Positions 1 through 10,900 of a DNA stretch of 64,000 bases are shown piece after piece. The DNA is from Aureobasidium sp. EXF-3400 (Eukaryota; Ascomycota; Dothideomycetes; Dothideales; Saccotheciaceae). A program made the position numbers and the translations under genes. Every line of letters begins with the position of its first letter. Within the stretch, counting starts at the first letter, position 1. Location: contig SWBL01000044.1 of NCBI GenBank assembly GCA_024195585.1, positions 124,001 through 188,000 on the forward strand, given 5' to 3'. The notes under the pieces are model-generated. The model was given only the letters and a program-made list of their open reading frames with translations. It did no database searches and was not told the origin of the DNA.

Positions 1-1061
1 TTGAGAGAGTGCTTGCCATCATCGATCGCGGCGTGCTTGATCGACTGACTGTCAACGGCGAGATCCTAGGTCTCCAGTCTGACATGAAGAGGAAATGGGC
101 GAGCATCCTAGCAGAGATGCGAGAGCTGGACTCACGCATGCTAGGAGTGAACCTCGATGTCCGGAATCAGCAGCTACGAGATTCTGTCAGTACCATTGTC
201 TCGTCCGAGCATTCCATGACTAGCAGTTTCATGGACACGCCTAGGAGCTCGTCAGCCTCATCCGTGACCGACATGACACCTCGACGTGAGTCTCGCTTCA
301 CCCGCTTCGTCAGCGCCATCCCACGCAAAACTCCGCAATCGAAGCCCAAGTCGTCTTTGAACCATAAAACCTCACGAGGTAATCTGGCTTCAGGCGGAGC
401 TACATACACGCCTTATACACCCCCACCCCCAGTAGATCCGCTCGTTCGCCAGTTCAAAGCTCCAGAAAACAAGCCTCGATGGAACCTTGCAACCAACACA
501 AGAAGCACGTCTCTCCAATCACTCCATCCTCCATCTTCAGAACCTTCCACAAATCGGAGGGTTACACTGCCTCATCGACCAACGACTCCGCACTCGACAG
601 GCTCTAAAATTCCAACCCCGAGTTCCTTCAGCCGCAGTACAAACTCACCCGCGCCTTACTCTCCAGCTACGCCTTCACGACGCCTAGCCTCGACACCCTC
701 GAGTTCGCCGTTGACCCCACGAGCAAACAGCCAACTGGCTTATCGATCATTTTCGTCCAATGCAAAGCCCAGGTCGACCTCATTCTCGTTACTACCAGGC
801 GTGAACCCACCACGAGCTCCATCATCCCTTCGCAAAACCAGTTATCTATCACCCACCTTAGATAACCATGATGAAAACGAGGACTACGTGGACACAGACA
901 GATTGGCTCCTGGCCGTCAGATCAGAGCCGTAAGTGCTATGAGTGGTGCCGGCACTGAGAGAAAGACCAGTGGAAACCTGTTTGGTTTTTCAAGGAGTCA
1001 ACAAGGTAGAAGTGGCAGCAGACTTGACACCGCCGCTTCTGCAAGTGCATTACGAGAGTAA
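1..1061 (+). CDS. KAR9-like cortical/spindle-positioning protein, C-terminal part (5' end outside window)
   Basis: The frame is open to the left edge (bases 3-8 continue it), so this is the 3' part of a longer gene ending with TAA at 1059-1061. The first ~55 residues are helical and well ordered (LDRLTVNGEILGLQSDMKRK, then a RNQQLRDSVSTIVS stretch). The remaining ~290 residues are Ser/Pro/Thr/Arg-rich and disordered, with repeated SxIP/TP-like and basic patches, including a SKIP motif near residue 200 that could act as an EB1-binding SxIP element. This layout fits the tail of fungal Kar9-type proteins, which link microtubule plus ends (via Bim1/EB1) to cortical transport for spindle positioning. 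The family call comes from memory of these helical segments. Another microtubule-associated scaffold is possible. Confidence 0.5.
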   Translation, partial: ERVLAIIDRGVLDRLTVNGEILGLQSDMKRKWASILAEMRELDSRMLGVNLDVRNQQLRDSVSTIVSSEHSMTSSFMDTPRSSSASSVTDMTPRRESRFTRFVSAIPRKTPQSKPKSSLNHKTSRGNLASGGATYTPYTPPPPVDPLVRQFKAPENKPRWNLATNTRSTSLQSLHPPSSEPSTNRRVTLPHRPTTPHSTGSKIPTPSSFSRSTNSPAPYSPATPSRRLASTPSSSPLTPRANSQLAYRSFSSNAKPRSTSFSLLPGVNPPRAPSSLRKTSYLSPTLDNHDENEDYVDTDRLAPGRQIRAVSAMSGAGTERKTSGNLFGFSRSQQGRSGSRLDTAASASALRE

Positions 1062-1954
1062 ATGGCTGCTGGACAGGTCTAGCAACGAGGCTACGATAGG
1101 GTCAGGCGTTCAAAGGGGTTCTCATGGACAGTAGCATCAATACGATCAACAGGGATAGGGTAAGGAGTTGGGAACATTGGTTTTTGTTTTTGGTCATTGT
1201 TACGTTTATCTGTAGACCGGATCAACCTGTAGATCCAGGGTATTATGCTATAACTGGCCACACAGTTGTGTCACAACAGGCATGTGTCGAAATCTCATGA
1301 GTGATAAATCTCAAAATGACCTTGTAGGGTGCAAATGTGCTCTTGTATGCTTCTCGCGCTCTTTGAGAGACTATCTAGCTTAAAGAGGCAAGTGAGATGA
1401 ACGCAATCATGTGATTTTGGCCGTTAGTGGATTTTTATCCTTTATTTTGCATTTTTTCTCCTCACCAGCACCGCCGATGTTTCGATCATTAGTGTGCATT
1501 GGTTGTGTGGCAAGGAGATAGAAAATCAGTTGTCAGAAGATAGAGGAAGAATTATATGCTAAGGGCATGGGTGGTGAACAACATGATAGCTGGAAAAAAT
1601 TGTTTGGGTGATGGCGGAGTTGTGCCATGATGGTGTTGAACTGAAGGACCACGAACATCTCTGACTTTCACATGTTTTTGGATTATTGAACTTCGAATAA
1701 ATCATTCAAGATATTCCTTGACACTTCTGCAAAAACACCTACTTGAGATAATTCTGGTTGACCTGACTAGAAATTCGATCGCTAAGGATTGTTTGCTCAT
1801 TCCAGCTTACAAGCTAGCGTGTTTGCGAGGGGCGTCCGGAGAGGCCGCGGTGTTCTGCCGGTTGCGAGCAACAACATCGCTGAGAAAAAAACTCTGATAA
1901 ACAACAAACCCAACCACAATTTTCTAGACCAGATAATTGTTCATAGACACAGCC
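1062..1954. other. Intergenic: 3' end of the first gene and promoter/leader of the helicase
   Basis: No convincing coding frame. It holds the 3' UTR of the upstream gene and the 5' region of the helicase. The last ~150 bases are AC-rich and lead into a good start context (ACAGCCATGG). Confidence 0.6.
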
Positions 1955-3655
1955 ATGGACGCATCAGCATTGCAGAACTCGCGCCGTCGTGCCAATCCTT
2001 CCAAGAAGCCCAGAGGAAACCCTAATAAGCGTCCTAAGACCAACGAACCAAGAGAGCAAACCCGCGGTCAAGGAAATGCTGCTGCTCCTGCTCCTGCTGC
2101 TGCACCTCTTGCCCCTGTGGCACCACTCTCCATCCCGGTCCCTGAGGATTCGATGAGATTCACTGACCTGAAGAACCTGCTGGACCCCCTCCTCCTAAAG
2201 ACAATCACTGATGATCTCAAATTTGATCGGATGATGCCCGTCCAGGAGGCCACACTTTCGGAACTGCTGGAAAAGCGCATCGACTGCCTGGCTCAGGCCA
2301 AGACTGGAACTGGAAAAACAGTGGCATTCCTTTTGCCTGCTATTCAGACTCTGATCAACAAGAACAAGCCTCGCGGATCTGGTATCTCTCTGCTGGTCAT
2401 CTCACCCACTCGTGAATTGGCCATGCAAATCGCACAGGAAGCATCAAACTTGCTCCAACGTCTCCCTCAGTTCAAGGTTTGCGTTGCAATCGGTGGTACC
2501 AACAAGGACAAGGAAGAGCGCGACATCCTTAGAGGAGATGGCTGCGACATTCTCATTGCCACCCCTGGCCGCCTTTACGACCACCTTGGAAACCAGCAGA
2601 TCACACAGTCTTTCCGCAACCTCGACACATTGGTTCTGGACGAGGCTGATAGATTGCTCGATATGGGTTTCATGGAGGACCTCAAGAAGATCATCAGATG
2701 CCTTCCCGACAAGGAGCAGTCAAAGCGCCAGGGAATGCTCTTTTCCGCTACTATCGCGCCTCACGTCCAACAATTCGCTCATCTCGTCCTGGCATCTGGC
2801 TACAAGTTCATTTCTACCATCCCTGCAGGCGAAGCTCAGATTCATCAGCGCGTGCCGCAGCTGCTTGTCACGGTCGAGTCGTGGGCTCAAGTTGTTCCCG
2901 CTATGGTGGCATCCATCCAGTCCGAGTGCAAGCTCATTGGCCATGCGGAGTTCAAAGCAATCGTCTTTGCACCCACAGCAGCTCTCGCCGATTTCTACCA
3001 CGATGTCCTCTCCAACATTCCCAACCTCCCCCGCGCAAACGTTCTTCACGCCAGAGTCAGCCAGTCGCGTCGCACCAAGGTGACAAATGACTTCCGCGAA
3101 GCCAGCAGTGCCATCCTCGTTGCTACAGACGTCGTTGCCCGCGGTCTCGACTTCCCCGGTGTCTCGAACGTCTTCCAGGTCGGTCTCCCTGCAGACAAAG
3201 AATCTTACATCCATCGTCTGGGTCGTACAGCACGTGCAGGCAAGGAGGGCAGATCCATCTTCATCGTCACCGAGCCTGAATCCTTTTTCCCTCGCCACAT
3301 CCTCAAGGCCATCACCTTTGAGACCGCCAACCCCGACTACGCATCCGTGGCACCCCAGGTCGAGGCCATTGTCAACAAGTACGAAGCCAAGGGAAAGACT
3401 TACCAAGCATGGTTGGGTTTCTACAAGGCTCACGCTAGAGCCATGAGATGGAACGATGATCAGCTCGTTGCCGAAGCCAACAAGTTTGCCATCGAGGCTC
3501 TGGGCTGTGGTGAAATTCCCGGTCTGGAGCGAAAGACTGTGGGCAAGATGGGATTGAAGGGCGCAAGAGGCCTCAACATTGTTGCCAACCTGCCGCAAAA
3601 GTCAAGTGGAGGTCGTGGTGGTGGTGGTAGACCCAAGGCTTCGGCTGCTAGATAA
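1955..3655 (+). CDS. mss116: DEAD-box ATP-dependent RNA helicase, Mss116/CYT-19 type
   Basis: Single-exon gene of 566 residues. The start is the ATG in ACAGCCATGG; the frame extends 18 bases upstream but only from a TTG. All helicase motifs are present: Q-motif region ~90-97, motif I AKTGTGKT ~115-122, PTRELA ~151, TPGR ~203, DEAD 229-232, SAT ~264, then ARGLDFPGV and HRLGRTARAG in the second RecA domain. A C-terminal extension with a YQAWLGFYK segment resembles the Mss116/CYT-19 branch, whose members remodel group I/II introns and mitochondrial RNAs. The tail is Gly/Arg-rich, suited to RNA binding. Odd point: the N-terminus is very basic (RRR, KK, KRPK) but does not look like a hydrophobic mitochondrial presequence; it looks more like a nuclear or nucleolar signal. 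The helicase call is near certain; the compartment is open. Confidence 0.9.
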   Translation: MDASALQNSRRRANPSKKPRGNPNKRPKTNEPREQTRGQGNAAAPAPAAAPLAPVAPLSIPVPEDSMRFTDLKNLLDPLLLKTITDDLKFDRMMPVQEATLSELLEKRIDCLAQAKTGTGKTVAFLLPAIQTLINKNKPRGSGISLLVISPTRELAMQIAQEASNLLQRLPQFKVCVAIGGTNKDKEERDILRGDGCDILIATPGRLYDHLGNQQITQSFRNLDTLVLDEADRLLDMGFMEDLKKIIRCLPDKEQSKRQGMLFSATIAPHVQQFAHLVLASGYKFISTIPAGEAQIHQRVPQLLVTVESWAQVVPAMVASIQSECKLIGHAEFKAIVFAPTAALADFYHDVLSNIPNLPRANVLHARVSQSRRTKVTNDFREASSAILVATDVVARGLDFPGVSNVFQVGLPADKESYIHRLGRTARAGKEGRSIFIVTEPESFFPRHILKAITFETANPDYASVAPQVEAIVNKYEAKGKTYQAWLGFYKAHARAMRWNDDQLVAEANKFAIEALGCGEIPGLERKTVGKMGLKGARGLNIVANLPQKSSGGRGGGGRPKASAAR

Positions 3656-5108
3656 GCAAGAGTGCGCAGTAAGAACGAAGACTGTATCGCTCGTCATCGA
3701 TACAAAAAAGTAAGGGAGGATACTTGAGATTCAAACATAGATTGGGTTTCGTTGGGGCGAACATGGAGCTTGATTTTTAATAGATGATACCCCATAAGCA
3801 TTACTATAGAAGGAGGTCTAGAATAACGAATATGCACTATTGTTCATGCAAACGGTCCAACCTCAAACTCATGTCAATACCTTCATCACAGCGAGGTGCA
3901 GTAACATCGTCAGCTATGGATGGGCACATCTGTTTTCTAAGCCAGCATAAAGCCGGAGGACTGTATTCTGAGAGGATGCCACCACTGAAGTCCGTGCAGT
4001 CTCTTGCACATAAAGACGTGATCATTAGTCGATAGTATCCTGAGGACTCTACATGAACACAACAGGTTGGTCTCTCCTCATGAGAGACACCTAAGATACT
4101 TTGATGCTCTCGCTTGACATATCGATTTCCTGTAGATTTCGAAACAGGAGCGGAGTATCTGAGGTAATTCGCCATCGCGTAGGTCCAAAGGCTTCAATCT
4201 CTCCATACGACATACGAAGACACGGCAGATGGAATGTTACTGGGCCGATGCTCGAACAAAGTTATAATCGGACAGATGTGGCAGGTCGAAATTGGATGTC
4301 AAGCATGCCTGCAAATCCCGAAGTCAGTCCCCAGACCCCGAACCGAGCGATGCAAGGACCATAGCTGAGACATCAATATCAATCTGAAATGAGGTTGAAG
4401 TGAGGATTAGCGGCTGACAAGGATAGATGCAAGCATTTGAGCTGTACCACAATACTTCTCTTCACATGTCTACAACTGGATGCGGTACTGGTATGAGCTA
4501 ATGGAAATAATGTCGTTGGCCTGTTATTTCTGAGCCATGGAGAGCCATGGCATGTAAACATTGGGATCGACCGGGATCGGCCGGTGACAGACAAGAACTC
4601 CATAATTGTTACGACTATAGGGTATGGTTGCCGAAGGAATGTTTGACAGCGACATGCGTTCAACTCACCAAAACTGGATTCACGACTACTGAACCAACCC
4701 CATGGTGCGTTCTCTAAATTTACGTTTTGTTAGCAGCAAGGATGACGAACCCAGGGGACTGTCATGTCGGAGCCCGTTGGTGTTGAGACGCGTGACAAGA
4801 GGCATCGGTCAAGCGGTCCGACTGTGCCAGACGAGGGATCGATCCCAGTATGGCAGGTCACGGCCGTAGAGCTGAAGATCGCTGGGAGTGTCACGAGGAC
4901 CGCAAAGACAAGGAAAACTCGCGCTGATCAAAGAGAAATAGAGATCGAGTTTTGTGAACTGCTCAGATACGAAAATCGAGGGAAAATACTCAATAGAGGT
5001 GTGACAATGCATGCTTGCTCATGGTATCAATAACTCAAACTCCAGAAATTCTTACAACTGAAACGACCCAACAGAAACATAACGGAAAGAATGTCGGGCA
5101 ATTATGGA
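3656..5108. other. Gene-free stretch between the helicase and the bHLH gene
   Basis: About 1.45 kb. Short open frames occur on both strands (for example 3837-4175 minus and 4764-5033 plus) but none shows a recognisable motif, plausible splicing or a gene-like context. The left part presumably holds the helicase 3' UTR and the right part the 3' UTR of the minus-strand bHLH gene. Confidence 0.5.
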
Positions 5109-5981
5109 TCATGATCCAGCATCGATGAGTTGTTGAACAACCCCGCATCCCTCGCAATTGACAAGTCGTCGCAGCGCCTCAACTGTCATGCGTAGCTCTG
5201 CATTACGTTTCTCCACTTCATCATTTTGAGTGGAGAGCTGCCGCATGTACTCGGCCGCATGAGCAATAACGCCAGCCTTGCTAAGAGGCCTGATACCGTT
5301 ATTGGTCGCAGCAGCATTCTGCGACGCACTAGCATACGTGGGGCCAATGTCTTCCATATCGAGATTCTGACATGGTGATGTTGTCGATGGAACTGCTGCT
5401 CGCAACTGCTCGATTTGTGTGTTGAGGTTTTCGCGATAACGTCGCTCGATTACATGATGCGGCAGTCTCTTCTCCTTGGGCGCAGGCTTGACAGGGGAAG
5501 CCTCGTCAAGCGTGTCGAGAGTGATGTCGGTGCGAGCACGCTTCAGACTAGGACGAGCATCGATAGGCGGCGAGTCGGCAGGAATTATAATGTCGGTCGT
5601 GGGAGTATCATTGCGTGAAGAGGATGTCGTTGCGTCCGTCGTCGCGTGGTTGGCTGCGGTGTGGTTGCTTAGGCTTGTGCCGGGGTTGCACACAGTTTGA
5701 CCGGCGGACCGCGCCGAACCGTTCTGCGGCATGTTGCGAGGGCACAGTGGTGAATTCCAACAATCGAAAGGTAGTCCGGCAGGCTGCTGTGCTGCTCGTT
5801 GTCTTCCCGTCTCACAGATGCTGAGACCATTGTCGGTTGGTTGTTGCTGCCATGATGTTCTTGGTGTTGTGAAGTCAGACTCGTTGTGCTGTTGTTCGGA
5901 TCGTGCAGCCATAGCGACGCTGTCGAAACGCTTGCGGCCGAGGACCTGAGCGTCTTGCTGCTCGATATACTGTGCACACAT
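5109..5981 (-). CDS. bHLH transcription factor, SREBP-like, with C-terminal LVxCxxC motif
   Basis: 290 residues read from the ATG at 5981. The frame extends upstream to 6083, but only from a TTG, so I do not use it. Residues 1-170 are low-complexity and Ser/Thr/Gln-rich. A bHLH domain spans ~175-250: basic region HHVIERRYRENLN (ERRYR is the Tyr-containing type of SREBP factors), helix 1 EQLRAAVP, a long ~35-residue loop, and helix 2 LSKAGVIAHAAEYMRQL. A short leucine-zipper-like helix follows, then the motif LVNCEGC at 273-279. No membrane segment is visible, unlike full-length SREBPs. It is divergent from, and related to, the bHLH gene at 6920-7971; they share a 0.94-kb upstream region. An upstream non-coding or small coding exon cannot be excluded. 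Likely nuclear and DNA-binding; its targets are unknown. Confidence 0.82.
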   Translation of the reverse strand: MCAQYIEQQDAQVLGRKRFDSVAMAARSEQQHNESDFTTPRTSWQQQPTDNGLSICETGRQRAAQQPAGLPFDCWNSPLCPRNMPQNGSARSAGQTVCNPGTSLSNHTAANHATTDATTSSSRNDTPTTDIIIPADSPPIDARPSLKRARTDITLDTLDEASPVKPAPKEKRLPHHVIERRYRENLNTQIEQLRAAVPSTTSPCQNLDMEDIGPTYASASQNAAATNNGIRPLSKAGVIAHAAEYMRQLSTQNDEVEKRNAELRMTVEALRRLVNCEGCGVVQQLIDAGS

Positions 5982-6919
5982 GTCCCTTCGGTAAAGGCGA
6001 CGAGGAAGATGAGAGAATTGACTCGAATCCGTGCACCGACTGGCTGGGACCGAAACCACAAACACGACAGCTGGGAATGCCAAAGTAACGACCAGGTCCC
6101 AACAGGATTGATAGTGCTTGCGTACGAAAGAAAAAGCTCGGTACGGTTGATATGATCGAAGAGAAATCCACCTACCTCAACCAAGGGGCCCTTCGGGCGG
6201 TATATACGTGTGCTTCGAGCATTGCTGCTGTCAACAGTCCCGGGATGAACTCTGGGCAGACCCGTGGTGATGGGAGGCTACGACAGCTTGTTGTAGGAAC
6301 GGGCAGCGTGCAAGGTCCAATATCAGGTGATGGCCTGGACCAAGCAGTCAAACATCACGCCACTGTTCCCTCCTTTGTACCCTTGTACTCGCGCTAAGGC
6401 GTTCTGTTGCGACTCGAGAGCCTCCGGTTCCGAATATACCCCCATCGGCCAATCACGGCCCACTATCGCTCTGCCTCTCAATAGGCGACGACAGGAAAAA
6501 TTGCGACAGAAAAACGAATTTACTAGGGCTCAGGCGAAACAGCCATTCAGCCTTACGAGAAAAGACCGACGGCGTGCTTGTCGTTGTCTCTGCTCGACTC
6601 GGACTCGTGCCAGTGCCACGGTGCATCGAATTGCGCAAATCCTGCTCCTTTACGGCTTCGACTGCGCTTGCTCGATACTTTCAAAACTCGCACCCCCACT
6701 CGTCTGGACCTAGATAACTACATACAACTACTCTGTGCTGCTGCAGACTCCCGGCTCGATTACCTGTATCCCTTTTTTCTCTGCCGTGCTGCCACTCGAT
6801 TTGTACTTCGGTGTATCGTGCGTTAGGGACGTGCCTGGTCCTCATTGTTTCGCTCCCCTCGGTCACCCGTTCTGCCCCTCCTTCCATCACCAGATCAATC
6901 ACCAGACCTCGACATAACC
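5982..6919. promoter_or_regulatory. Shared upstream region of the divergent bHLH gene pair
   Basis: 0.94 kb between the two start codons. It is pyrimidine-rich on the plus strand towards 6900, which fits a transcribed leader of the plus-strand gene. No clear TATA box was found. Short frames in it lack any recognisable domain. Confidence 0.5.
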
Positions 6920-7971
6920 ATGCCCTGGCGAAACTCGGACCCGTACGGCTCTAATCCATACGCCGCCTTCGCTGACCCGAATGGCTTCAATTTTGCATAC
7001 GATGTGGGCTCGGACAGCTTCATGAGCCCGTATGCATTCCCTCATATGTCGCCTGATTCCGCATGTTAGTATACGCCCCTCGCTCTAGCGTTTCCCAATA
7101 CCATCACACTCCTGCCATGGACTTTCTGCTGTCATCCCCAATTACTCCAACATACTCATACAGTGTTCCAGGGACACCAACCTCTCAGCAGTTCGCTACA
7201 TCGAACCAGTCGGATTCCTTGTCTCCTCTCGAGATCAACAACTTCACATCTCCGACCCAGAATCAGGATCTGCAATATGTGCCATCAACAAACCCCTCCG
7301 TCCATTCTGATGGGAACCGTGACGCTGCTTTCTCCGTGTCGCAGTCTTATCTAGATCAACAGAAACCCTCGACGCAGATGGCCGATCTCAGCATACCATC
7401 TCATGGCCAAAAACGCAACGCTTCATTCCTGGACGTCGAAACTCCTCAAGCTCTCGCTGAACATCATAGTGGCCAACAAAAGAGCCCAGCTACCTTCTCA
7501 ACGTCGTCTCCGGTTGTGCCTGTCGAAACACGGCGAAGCTCTACCACTGGTAGTCCTGAAGACGCCTCCCAGACCTCTGATGCCGCTGCTGCCACTCGCG
7601 TCCGCACAACAGACTCTGCCAAAGTACGACACAATATCGTAGAGCGACGGTATCGCGAGAACATCAACGCACAGGTTGATGTCTTACGGGAGAGCATTGT
7701 CGCTACCATTCACTCAAAAGAAGAGCAACAAGGCGGGTCGGCTTCCCGTCTCGGAGCTGACGAGCTCAAGCGACTCACCAAAGCAGCCGTCATCGCAGCA
7801 GCCACGAAACAAATCAGACGTGCAAGAACGGAGAACGAGCGTCTGCTCGACGAACACCGCTCTTTGCAGGCCCAGATTCGAGAACTTGAGAGTCTGGTCA
7901 AGTGTGGAGACTGCCCGCTTATGAAGCTGACAGTCGACCTCAGCTTGGAAAGTCCAACTCAGCCACCTTGA
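6920..7971 (+). CDS. bHLH transcription factor, SREBP-like, paralogue-like partner of the divergent gene
   Basis: Two exons, 6920-7029 and 7089-7971, with a 59-nt intron (GTATGC donor, CTCTAG acceptor); the phase closes on both sides. 330 residues. The first ~215 residues are Ser/Thr/Pro/Gln-rich, like an activation region. The bHLH lies at ~217-281: RHNIVERRYRENINAQ basic region and helix 1, a ~25-residue loop, then LTKAAVIAAATKQIRRA. A zipper-like helix follows, then LVKCGDC at ~306-312, matching the LVNCEGC tail of the neighbour. The ERRYR basic region is the SREBP-type Tyr variant. No membrane segment is visible. The shared bHLH type, shared tail and head-to-head arrangement suggest an old duplication. 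Its regulatory target is not evident. Confidence 0.85.
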
Positions 7972-10900
7972 GTTATATCGGGGGTAGCAAGTTCACGAAC
8001 TGAGTCTTTGCTATCCGTCTTTGTATAGTAAGCGGCACCGGAAAGCGCCGTCTGTGGGAGATGATACGGCCGGCTGCTGCTCAAAGCTCGAGATCAAGCA
8101 TGTCTAAGCCTTGATAGCCGTCTATTATCAGCCAGATAAGGTTAATCGGCAGTAAGATGCTCGAATACACGCTAGAATCTTTGCGTTGGTTAGGTCGTCT
8201 CATTGCGAATGGCCGGGTACATTGTTGGTCGTTTTGGCGCTTTCGAGGCTTGGTCGATTCGAGTGTTTTCGGGATGAAAAGAACATCTCAAAGGAGCGAA
8301 GACCGAGTCTCCGCAATACGTCTGTAGACCGTGGAACGCGTAAGCATAGGCAGAGCAGCGCTCCTGCTTGGTTAGAACAAGATTCGAATCTACTATGAAT
8401 GGGCACAAGCATTTATATATGCCTTGGTGGAGCAGGAATCAACCACCAGGCCATCAATAACCTCTCTGCCCTGTTTCTGTTTCCCTCAAGTGTTCAGTGA
8501 ACACAATCACACGTGCTCCTATGCCTGCTCCGTACGATGTCCCGCATCACCTGTCATCACCCCATTCAAATCCTGTTGCGGTGAGATCTATCAGTTGGTT
8601 CAGCCAACCACAATGCAGGAACATAGACTCCCCACCCCTGGTCTCATTTTACCCCAGGGTGTTTCGCGAGATACTGCTGTACACACGTGGTCTTCGTCGT
8701 ATCACTATCTGCGATTCACCGCTGTTGGGGATTTGACAGGCAACCACTGACGATCAGGCCCTTGCTATTGTCCACTGACCGCTACCCACCCTCTGGTATG
8801 GCATGAGAATTTAGACCCTTATCTTCAAGGTTCTTGATCTTTGTTGCCTGATGTCACCTGAGCTGCCTCGCCAATCCGTCGAATCGAAACGAGCAATGTC
8901 TCAATGCGGAGATCGTAGTGGTTTCTGCCTGACCGAACATCGTTCAGAGTTTTGCTCGCTCTGGAGCCCGAGAGCTTGATGGGGCGGGATCAATTTCAGA
9001 GAGCGGACGAAGGTGTCCAGGATATATATATGTTGACCGCCGCTTAGCCAGCTCTAAAGTGTCTGCGCTTCTGAAAATCGTACGATTTGCATTGAGCAGA
9101 CAACCTCCTCGTGTTTCCGAGTAGATTGCGAATAGTTATAGATGAACAGATATAAATTGCTATCGAGCAACGTGACAGTACTGTGTTCACTGAGATGGGT
9201 CACCTTATCGGCTTTCTCTTGACTACAGTTCTGTCACCGAAGGATCTCTACCCTTCTGAAGTAAGTATTTTGCTATGTATCCTTGACGGAGGGGTGTAGG
9301 ATGACAGTCCTCAGCAGACAACGAGGAAGTGTTGAATCAAGGAATATGCCTACATACACTATGTGCGATGAGTAAACTCGATGAGGTCGTACCGTGTCTC
9401 TCGGTCGTCTCAAGACCCAGAATACATGAGAATACAGAGCTGTGCGCCGTCGCTCTCCGAGTTTTGCTCGAAAAACTTAATTGTGCCTGTCAAGAATGAT
9501 TTCTGTCCACAGCCCAATCTTCTCACCGGCACTTGACCGGTTCAGCACTGCGTCGTTTGGTCATGTGAAGTTCTCAGCTTCTGGAATGGAAGCACGATGC
9601 TGTTGTGCTTGTCAGAATCTCATCCGATAGGTCTTACCCGCACGCACGTCTTCAGTATCTGTCGGCAACTCCCATCCGCAAGTCTCGAAAATAGAGGATA
9701 CCTGCCAACGAGGTTTCTATCCCAACAACCAACTCGAACAAGTAGTCTTGTGCTCCTTGTCTCGTGGTAGGTTCCGAGAACCTCATCGCGATCGTGGCCT
9801 GCCCCTTTGTGTCATGCAAGGATGACAGGGCCATGCTCCGTCGAACTACCCGATGGTAGGAGAATACTGCGCTGGATCCAGTTAGGCGGTGTCAACTCTG
9901 GTCTTATCGAGTACGTGTGCCCGAGAACTTCAGGATATGAGGGAACCAGGGCTTGCGGAGTACAGGTTTGAGATATGTCGAGGCAACAAAGACTGACCGG
10001 TCACAATTTGGAACCGATTGATACAGTACGGCATTCCTTGGGAACAGCAACTTTTCCCGCTGTCAACAACAAGCATGTGTTCACTTGTGAACTCGTGCGG
10101 TCTTTGTGTGTTTCGAACTTCGCCGTTATCCGTGATGGTGCAGTAACATTCTTTGTCATGCTAATTATGGCTGTACTCGTGGAAGATACCGCCCTTGCTT
10201 GTTCTTTATCGGAGGACATCAGTCGCTCCCTGATGGTCCAGTACTTCTGAGCAAATGCTAAATCGGTGCAGGCGTCAGTCGACGTTTGTAATCCCAACAA
10301 TCTATCAGTCGTCTGTTCGGCATGATTACTCATAGCAGTAAATGGCAATAACCGCGACTCTATGTTGCAGAACGATAGCTTGCAATGATGCGATGCTGCA
10401 AGGATCTACTGCTATCAGCCCTACCACTCAACTTCACTGCTACATCCTCTGACATGCAGGTCAAACCTCATCGTTGACCGTAATCGTCATTAGGTCCAAG
10501 TGTGCAATAGAGTAGCGTCAGCCCTATGGACAGGGGACGATGTTGGTATGGATGCAGGACACGCGAGTCTACACGAGGCTACTCGAGCAGTCATTGGTCT
10601 GCTCGTTCCTGCCAGAGGCTGCTTCGTTCCCGCGATTCCGGTCCGCAGCGCGATCAAGAGATTGGTGGCCGGCAGGTATGCTCGAACGCGACGGGAGGAC
10701 GACAAGGATCGGTTCGTAAACGATCCACACCGGATTGGGGAATTGGTCTATGGCGTTCGTGAGGGACACATCATTTGGTCTCACAAAGCTCAAGCTCTGA
10801 GCAAGCGGGCAACCACGCCCCGCAAGCCAGCCAGCCTCCTTCCTCGTTCCGGATCCTTCCCATCCTTCCCCTCCTCCTGCCAATTTATTTCTAATCCGGC

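Noticed and set aside
2720..3598. Long antisense frame of 292 codons opposite the DEAD-box helicase
   Set aside because: It mirrors the codon bias of the true gene, lacks any domain and does not start or splice like a gene.
3837..4175. 112-codon minus-strand frame with an ATG
   Set aside because: No domain, no splice context and random-looking composition. It could be real, but nothing supports it.
4764..5033. 89-codon plus-strand frame with an ATG
   Set aside because: Composition is not protein-like over its length and there is no family resemblance.
8370..8405. B-box-like GATTCGAATC suggesting a tRNA
   Set aside because: No matching acceptor stem, anticodon arm or A-box could be paired around it.
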